From Rhizophagus clarus (taxonomy: Eukaryota > Glomeromycota > Glomeromycetes > Glomerales > Glomeraceae), in NCBI GenBank assembly GCA_015698045.1, contig BLAL01000297.1:1054001-1118000 (forward strand): DNA of 64,000 bases. Direction: 5' to 3'. The number at the start of each line of letters is the position of its first letter. The stretch's first letter is position 1. This document shows positions 57,913 through 64,000 of this stretch, piece after piece. The position numbers were made by a program, and so were the translations under genes. Under the pieces are notes generated by a model. The model was not told the DNA's origin. It saw only the letters and a list, made by a program, of their open reading frames with translations, and ran no database searches.

Positions 57913-60036
57913 ATGTCCTCGCGCACCTCTCAAAATGTTGCTCGACGAGGCGGCGGTCTCCCTAATACTAATAGTAGAAGGGCCTACCGCCATAATAAAA
58001 GAAATAATAATAATAACTCTGATAACTCCAGCTCTGACGGTGAAGGCGCCGCTCAGCAAAAACGTACTAGAACTCACTCCGAAAATACTATGGATAAAGA
58101 CTTCGAGGCCGATACAGCGGCTGACGCTGGAGTAGATGGTCTCTCTTCTCCTCCCAAAGAAAATAATACTGTCTCAACTTCTCTCTCCTCTCCCCCGAAT
58201 AGTGCTGCGGCCTCCTCCTCTGCGCCAAACAAAGACGCGTCTAATAGCCTCAACGCGTCTATGCATGCCAGAACAACGACTTCTGCATCCCCCCCTAACG
58301 CGTTGCCTGATAAGGCTACGGCTGATGATTCCCCTGTGGATCAAATACCTATCCCGACTCCTACATTTTCCTTTGATAGGAATGATTACCAAGCTTCGGC
58401 TGCACCTAACTCGGCCCCTGAAACTCTAAAAAACTTTCCTACGAATAAGGCATTAATCGATGCAGTTAACAACACCTTTTTGGAAACGTATGAATCGTAC
58501 ACTGGTAAAGCCTGTATGACTGGTTCTGGTGATTCTAAGCGCCTCATTATTCACTTCCAAACTATGGCGGCCCGTGATGCTTGTGTTAGTGCTGTCCATC
58601 AGCAGTTCCCTGACCTTGTATTCCACGCACATGATCCCAGGCAGCTCCGGAGTAATGAAGATCTCCGAGCCATTCAAGTCACTGACATTCCTTTCTTTCT
58701 CACTAAAGAAAATGTCATATCCTACTTCAAGAAATTCGGTAACATCGCTTCCTGTCGAGTTTACTCCAGGAAAAATGCTAAAGTTCAGCAAGCTCGAATT
58801 GTCTATGATTCTGTACAGTCAGTCGCCCGGTTTGATTCCCAATGGGCGGTATACTGTTTTTTGACTTGCCTTAGAGTTATCCCGTGTCACTACACGGAGG
58901 ATCAGAAATCTTCTCGTCGCGCATTTGTCGCCACCCTCACCCAGTTGCCTCCTAATACTAAGGACATCGATCTAGCTCCCCTCATCAGAGAACTTGGTGC
59001 TAAAGCTGTTAACGTCCCCCTATCTCTCAATTCTTATAAACCCAAAAGATGGGCCTATATCACTTTCCCTTCCCAGGAACTTATGGATGCTGCTATGGAA
59101 CAACTCATCGGCTATCAAGGTCACACACTACAATGGCATCTTCCTGACGACACCAACAAACTCTGCCATCGCTGTGGTAAACTAGGGTGTGCTCCCAGTC
59201 AATGCCCACTCCGACAACAACAGGGCAGAACCCGCGATCGAAATCCTGTGGCTGCACTCAAAGAACGTTTTCACGTTGGACAGCCCTCTCGACTCAAAAA
59301 TACTTCACGCTCACGTTCTCACTCACGATCACGCTCTAAGGGCCATGAAAACTCTCGACCCTCTCGCACCCAACAATCTTCTTCTGCTCAGTCCAAAGTT
59401 AACACCCCCAACAATCAACGTAACCGCTCTAAGTCCAATGAAATGCGCGATCGTTCAGTCTCATTCTCTTCTGCACTACGCACTCCTCCTCTTTCCACAG
59501 CGCACAATAAGCCTCCTTCTTTATCCCAACAGGATGCCCGTGAAATCTTGTCTTTGCTAAAGGCTTTACAGCAAGACATGGCTGACGTACGTGACCGCAT
59601 CACTGCGCTTGAACTAAATGACCAACGTATGACTCGAATTGAGCAACATATTGATCTTCAACCTTTGTCCCCCGTACCCAATACCGCACAATCTTCTGAC
59701 ATGAACATTGATCAGCCGGACATCTCTAAATCCTCTGCTACGCATGATTCTCTTCATGTCATACCATTTTCGCGTCCTCTCAACCCACTTTTACCAGATT
59801 TCGTCCCTTCGACATCTCATGTAGTTCCCGCTAGTACTTCATCCTCAGCTGTTATTACGCCTGCTGCTCCCATCCCCTCCTCAAAACACGCTAACGCCGA
59901 AATACAGGCTATCAATGAAAAGCACTCAGCCATTGAAAGTAAAATGGACATGCTCGTAGCCTCTATTAGCGGCTTTATTGGATCAATTAACACTTCTACT
60001 ACCTCGAACTCGGCTAATACAGCCAGTCCTAACTAA
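57913..60036 (+). CDS. LINE ORF1: RNA-binding protein with RRM-like folds, zinc knuckle and RS stretch (707 aa)
   Basis: Intact, from ATG 57913 to TAA 60034-60036. Residues 1-150 are low-complexity Ser/Pro/Ala/Asn. Two RRM-like regions follow (LRAIQVTDIPFFLTKENVIS ... ISYFKKFGNIASCRV; RRAFVATLTQLPPNTKDIDL ... RWAYITFPSQELMDAAM). A knuckle at residues 418-432 is C-x2-C-x4-C-x4-C (CHRCGKLGCAPSQC), in which Cys replaces the usual His of a CCHC knuckle. Next comes an Arg/Ser stretch (SRSRSHSRSRSK) and a coiled-coil-like segment near 540-580 (LSLLKALQQDMADVRDRI). Such proteins coat LINE RNA and form the particle with ORF2. The gene is followed directly by ORF2 in the same frame after the stop, so ORF2 may be translated by reinitiation or read-through. 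Confidence 0.85.
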   Translation: MSSRTSQNVARRGGGLPNTNSRRAYRHNKRNNNNNSDNSSSDGEGAAQQKRTRTHSENTMDKDFEADTAADAGVDGLSSPPKENNTVSTSLSSPPNSAAASSSAPNKDASNSLNASMHARTTTSASPPNALPDKATADDSPVDQIPIPTPTFSFDRNDYQASAAPNSAPETLKNFPTNKALIDAVNNTFLETYESYTGKACMTGSGDSKRLIIHFQTMAARDACVSAVHQQFPDLVFHAHDPRQLRSNEDLRAIQVTDIPFFLTKENVISYFKKFGNIASCRVYSRKNAKVQQARIVYDSVQSVARFDSQWAVYCFLTCLRVIPCHYTEDQKSSRRAFVATLTQLPPNTKDIDLAPLIRELGAKAVNVPLSLNSYKPKRWAYITFPSQELMDAAMEQLIGYQGHTLQWHLPDDTNKLCHRCGKLGCAPSQCPLRQQQGRTRDRNPVAALKERFHVGQPSRLKNTSRSRSHSRSRSKGHENSRPSRTQQSSSAQSKVNTPNNQRNRSKSNEMRDRSVSFSSALRTPPLSTAHNKPPSLSQQDAREILSLLKALQQDMADVRDRITALELNDQRMTRIEQHIDLQPLSPVPNTAQSSDMNIDQPDISKSSATHDSLHVIPFSRPLNPLLPDFVPSTSHVVPASTSSSAVITPAAPIPSSKHANAEIQAINEKHSAIESKMDMLVASISGFIGSINTSTTSNSANTASPN

Positions 60037-60084
60037 TTGTTCCCCTTTTCTTTTCTTCCCCGTCTAATCTATCATAGTGTTTCA

Positions 60085-63000
60085 ATGACGGACAATAATT
60101 TTAATTATGATTCTTTCGTTCGAAATCCTCCCAACCCTGTAGATGTAGAAAATCTTTCTTTACAAGACTCTTTATTTTCTTCTAATTCCTCACCCCCTCC
60201 CCTCTCCAATTCTTTTAATATTTCTTCGCTTAATATTAATGGTTTAAAAACGCATTCTCACAACAAAATTGAACTTTTAAACAACTTCTTTTCTCTTAAA
60301 CATATCTCCTTAGGTGGTGTTGTTGACACCCATTTACACCCCAAGCAAATGCAATTTTTATCAAAGCGCCTCTCTAATTATACTGTTTTTTCTTCCTCCC
60401 TGGATACCTCACAATATATCCGCTCTTCTGGCGGTATTTCGTTATTCATCGAAAATTCTCTGGCTCCTCACGTCCACACATACACTTCCCATTCATCACG
60501 CCTGCTTTCTGTTGATTTGTATTTCAAAGGCAACATTAAGCTGCGTATTTTTGTAGTCTACTTACCCCCTACCTCAGATCAAGTCTTACGCGACTCCACT
60601 ATAGACTTGCTCATCCATGCCCTCTCGGACACTAAGCGATTAGTCTTTCACCATGCTATCTGTGGGGATTTTAATATGCATTTAGATCAATTTTACCCTA
60701 TATTTTTCAATCAACCTCAAATCGCCTCCAAATGTATCCACAGACTCTTTAACTTCCTCTTGAGCAGCAGTTACGTAGACTTTACTCCTGTCAACTTTTC
60801 TGACTCTTTGGGCACTTTTCATCGTGCAGATATTATTACTCGCATCAACTATATTTGGTCGTGCCCTCTTCTTAAATCCTTTTTACTTACTTCTATCATT
60901 TTTGACGCCTGTGATAGCTCTCTATCTGATCACAACCCTGTCATCACTTATTTTGACTCCTCCCTCCTACGCTCTTCTATCAAACTGGTCCGTGCTCGTC
61001 AACTCAAAAGACGCTCATGCCGTGTTTTTTTTTTGGACTCTGTTTCTCCGGCCCTGTGGGATGACTTCTCGGCTCATATAGATACTGCTTGTAATATACC
61101 CCCCACTACCTTTGCCTCTTGGCATATCAACCGGATGTGCAAATATTTGCACTCCTCTATCATTGCTGGAGCAACTGCTGTTTTACCCTCACGCACGATC
61201 GAAAATGATCATACCCCGAAACTCCTTAAGGATCTGGAAACTCTCATACAACATTATCGTTTCCTTAATCGGGTTCTTCACTTTATTAGACTTTTGCGAA
61301 AATATCCGCATTCCTTTTCTTCTTCACATGACCGTAAATGGTCTGTTTATCGTATCCGTTTGGGAAATATATTCTGCCTTTATAAATCTTGTTTTTCCAC
61401 TATTCCCGTCTTACCCACTACTTTATCTTCCTGTCGGGCAGATAATTTCAAACATATTTTTGATATTTTATCTCATTCTTCTTCTTTATTAAGAGGTTTA
61501 CACCTTTTGCAAGAAAAAGAATATCAAGACATTTCTATCAAATCTCATATTGAGAAGCGTGATCACAATTTTGACACTGACATTTCCTCTTTCATCAATT
61601 CAGCGCTCTCTCACTCCCGCCGAAGGATCGTATTGGACCGTGTTTTTATCGACCATCCTACCGCTCTTCGCCTATTGACAGACCCTTTAGACATTTCTGA
61701 TGCTGTGGTCACCCATTTCCAGAACGTGGTTCCCGTTAAATCTACCCCACCTCTACATCTATCTGCATTACCCGATAGATAGCGATCTGAGTATTCACCC
61801 ATGGACTCAGTTTCACCTGTGATCTATGATTCTCTCTTATCTCCCCCTTCCTTGGAAGAATGGTTGAGCACAATTTCCTCTATGCCCAATGGAAAAGCCC
61901 CAGGCCCCTCCATGATTACTTACGAAATGCTTAAACACCTTGGCCCTACCGCCAACGCCTTACTTTTAATTTTGATCTGTAAATGTTTTGCTTCTGCTGA
62001 CATTCCAGATCTATGGCGTCAAGCTATGGTTTTTCCTATTCCCAAACCACATGAATGGCGATGCCAGTTACAAAATACTCGGCCCATCACGCTTTTGGAA
62101 GTTATCCGGAAAGCATTTGTTAAGCTCTTTTATAACTGCTTATCTTCCATCTTCGCCGCTCATAATGTTCTCACTGGTGGTAATTTCGCTGGCCTACCTG
62201 GAGGAACTTGCCGCGATCCTATTATTACTTTAGAATCTATTATTCATGATGCTAATTGTACCAACTCCCCTCTGTGGATCCTTTCACAGGATATCTCTAA
62301 AGCGTTTGACTCTGTTCATCTTACTATGTTGAAATTTGCTTTGGAACGTATTCGTTTACCCGCTTCTTCCATCAAACTCATTTTGTCACTTTTTATGAAT
62401 CGATCAAATCGAGTTTTTATTGCTCATGGTGATACTCCTTCTTACTGGGTCCGCATTGGTATTGACCAAGGCGAGGTGATTTCTCCACTTCTCTGGGTCA
62501 TATATATCGATCCCCTCTTGTCTGTACTAAAGAAAGAGATGCTGGATCCTTATATTTTGCGTTCTCCATCACTTCTTTCAACGCCTTCTGATGAAACATC
62601 CACCCTTTTGATTAACAATCTGGTCTTTATAGATGATTCTATCCTGATCTCTTCGTCCAAAGCTGGTCTGGAACATATGCTATCCATCACAGAGGAATTT
62701 TATGCGCTGAACAACACTTCTGCTAATCACCAAAAATACGTCTTGATATCAAATTCTCTATCCCTAACCACCACTTCTGATATCTCCCCTGTGGAGTTCA
62801 ATTTATCTTTATCCTCTTTAAATAGTATTTCTTCTATTTTAGTTACCCCCATCTCTATTACCTCTTCTTTTCAGTTTTTAGGGGTTTGGTTCAACATTAA
62901 AGGCTCTAGGGATTTTGTCAAAAAACAAATTGCCAATGAATGCAACTCCTTCGCTGCTACTCTTCGCCCGGCTAAACTCACGGCCAAGCAGGTCGTTTAC

Positions 63001-64000
63001 CTATACAATACGGTGCTCATCCCTAAGCTTGAATACCGTATGCAAGTCACTCACCTTTCGGCTAAGGACTGTTATATTGCTACAAGACTCATCCGCTTAT
63101 TGGTCAAGCAAAAGGCTAACTTTTCTCGCGCTCTTCCCACTCCTATTTTATATCTTTCCCAAGCTTTGGGATTGATTAATTTGTCTTCCCATTTGATTCA
63201 ATGTCATGTTAATAATTTGTTTTTAATGGCTAATTCTACTACTCTTTTTATTCAACGATTATTTGTTTATAGATTAATGTTGATTCAATTTCAGTTTTTG
63301 ATTCCTGTTTCTCCTTTGATGGTGACTGATTGGTCTTTATGGTCCAATATGAATGCTTTTAAATGTGATTATATCGCCTGCACTCTTGCTTCCATGGTAT
63401 CCACCCCCTTCCGGCTGCAACATGCTAATTCTACTTCACTATGTCCGGACCTTACTCTACCTGGCCGTACTCCTTTATATTCATGTATGAGCCCTAAAAC
63501 TTTCAAGGCTTGCCTTAAGGTTCTCCGAAAACGTCATTTGTATTATCTCTCGCAATTGATCACGCCCACTGGCACCCATCTTGTCTCCTGGACCACCTAT
63601 CAGACTGCGTATATTACTCTATTGGCTGACAAATGTGGTCGTTCTCTCCCACATAAATGGTACTTAGATATTCAGGCTACTACTACCATCCCTGACTCGC
63701 ACGATCATTTATACGATCGTTATGTGTGTTCTCCTCCAGTAGTTCCTGTAGTTTCTTTAGTTTCTGGTGTTACTACTAATCAAAAAAATAGGCATTGGCT
63801 TGTTACATTGGATGACAATGCCGCTCCTCTTTTTGGCAAACAGCTTACCGTTCAGCCTAAGAAAGACACTTGTATAATTGTTCATTGGACATCTGATTGC
63901 CTCTCCTCTCCTGGTGATGTTATCCGTCTTCATCCATGCCTGGGTTGTGATGCTCATGTTCCCTTCCCTGCTGCTAATAAATACACCACTGTCGAACCAA
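60085..64000 (+). CDS. LINE ORF2: APE endonuclease and reverse transcriptase, one in-frame TAG, incomplete
   Basis: ATG 60085 is the first in-frame Met, 49 bases after ORF1. The endonuclease (to ~61,000) shows SSLNINGLK, GDFNMH (Asp 60667) and LSDHNPVIT (Asp-His 60928), matching APE-type LINE nucleases that nick the target DNA. A TAG at 61780-61782 stops it, but the same frame is then open without any stop for 2.2 kb to the window edge. RT motifs there: NGKAPGPSMITYEMLK, RPITLLEVIRKAF, DISKAFDSVH (Asp 62290), GIDQGEVISPLL and FIDD (62629-62637; usual form [FY]ADD). The C-terminal region holds Cys/His spacing such as CLGCDAH. The TAG is the only lesion seen, so the copy is young. Read-through or a C-to-T change are both possible. 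Confidence 0.85.

Larger units (their letters stand above)
57820..64000 (+). mobile_element. LINE-type non-LTR retrotransposon, 3' end outside the window
   Basis: From about 57,820 the base composition shifts from very AT-rich to roughly balanced and stays so to the end. Two adjacent ORFs encode the two LINE proteins. The left edge is set by composition only. No promoter identified. ORF2 is open at the window end, so poly-A tail and target duplication cannot be seen. Confidence 0.85.

Noticed and set aside
58136-59603. Smaller frames inside LINE ORF1
   Set aside because: Shadows of the intact 707-codon frame.

Overview
The window looks like the nuclear genome of an arbuscular-mycorrhizal (Glomeromycotina, Rhizophagus-like) fungus. 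Three things point there: the very AT-rich intergenic DNA, the short introns of about 70-90 nt with GTAAG-type donors, and the protein families (a 509-aa F-box protein, SAM-domain and coiled-coil repeat families, abundant transposase and RT remnants). This assignment rests on recognising families, not on a search. No rRNA, tRNA or CRISPR was seen. Only one gene, the F-box gene at 10.8-12.3 kb, looks like an ordinary host gene. Almost everything else is mobile DNA, often nested.

Layout. 1-3.6 kb: compact two-strand gene cluster with a broken coiled-coil gene, a broken rve integrase, two small intact genes and a perfect 18-bp hairpin. 5.06-8.49 kb: minisatellite-type repeat split by a 2.9-kb non-autonomous hAT-like element with a perfect 8-bp target duplication; the insert carries about 15 units of a splice-site-bracketed repeat. 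8.6-15.1 kb: three or four small TIR elements around the F-box gene. 16.76-27.52 kb: the most interesting locus, an apparently intact about 10.8-kb DNA transposon. It has a five-exon 1091-aa Plavaka/CMC-like transposase, a two-exon Myb/SANT protein with an Arg/Ser/His repeat tail, a six-exon 317-aa acidic protein, subterminal GATATC-rich arrays and matching 14-bp ends. 27.9-30.7 kb: SAM-domain pseudogene convergent with a decayed Tc1-like transposase. 31.8-32.5 kb: 686-bp foldback element. 34.85-35.98 kb: second hAT-like element with an 8-bp duplication.

36.4-49.9 kb: one decayed Ty3/gypsy LTR retrotransposon. Its interior took a pogo/Tigger-like transposon (38.70-40.73 kb) and its 3' LTR is split by a 3.8-kb insertion (45.52-49.31 kb) carrying a second, inverted copy of the splice-bracketed array plus a chain of micro-exons on the other strand. 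50.84-55.21 kb: TIR element with a decayed DUF6589-like gene. 56.69-57.05 kb: inverted second copy of the 5-kb minisatellite repeat. About 57.8 kb to the end: a LINE of clearly higher GC content, with ORF1 (RNA-binding plus zinc knuckle) and ORF2 (APE endonuclease plus RT) interrupted by a single TAG and running off the window.

Exon structures were inferred by hand from GT/AG sites and reading-frame continuity. The three genes of the 10.8-kb transposon close perfectly in frame, which is strong internal support. Family names marked 'like' are pattern recognition and were not confirmed by search.
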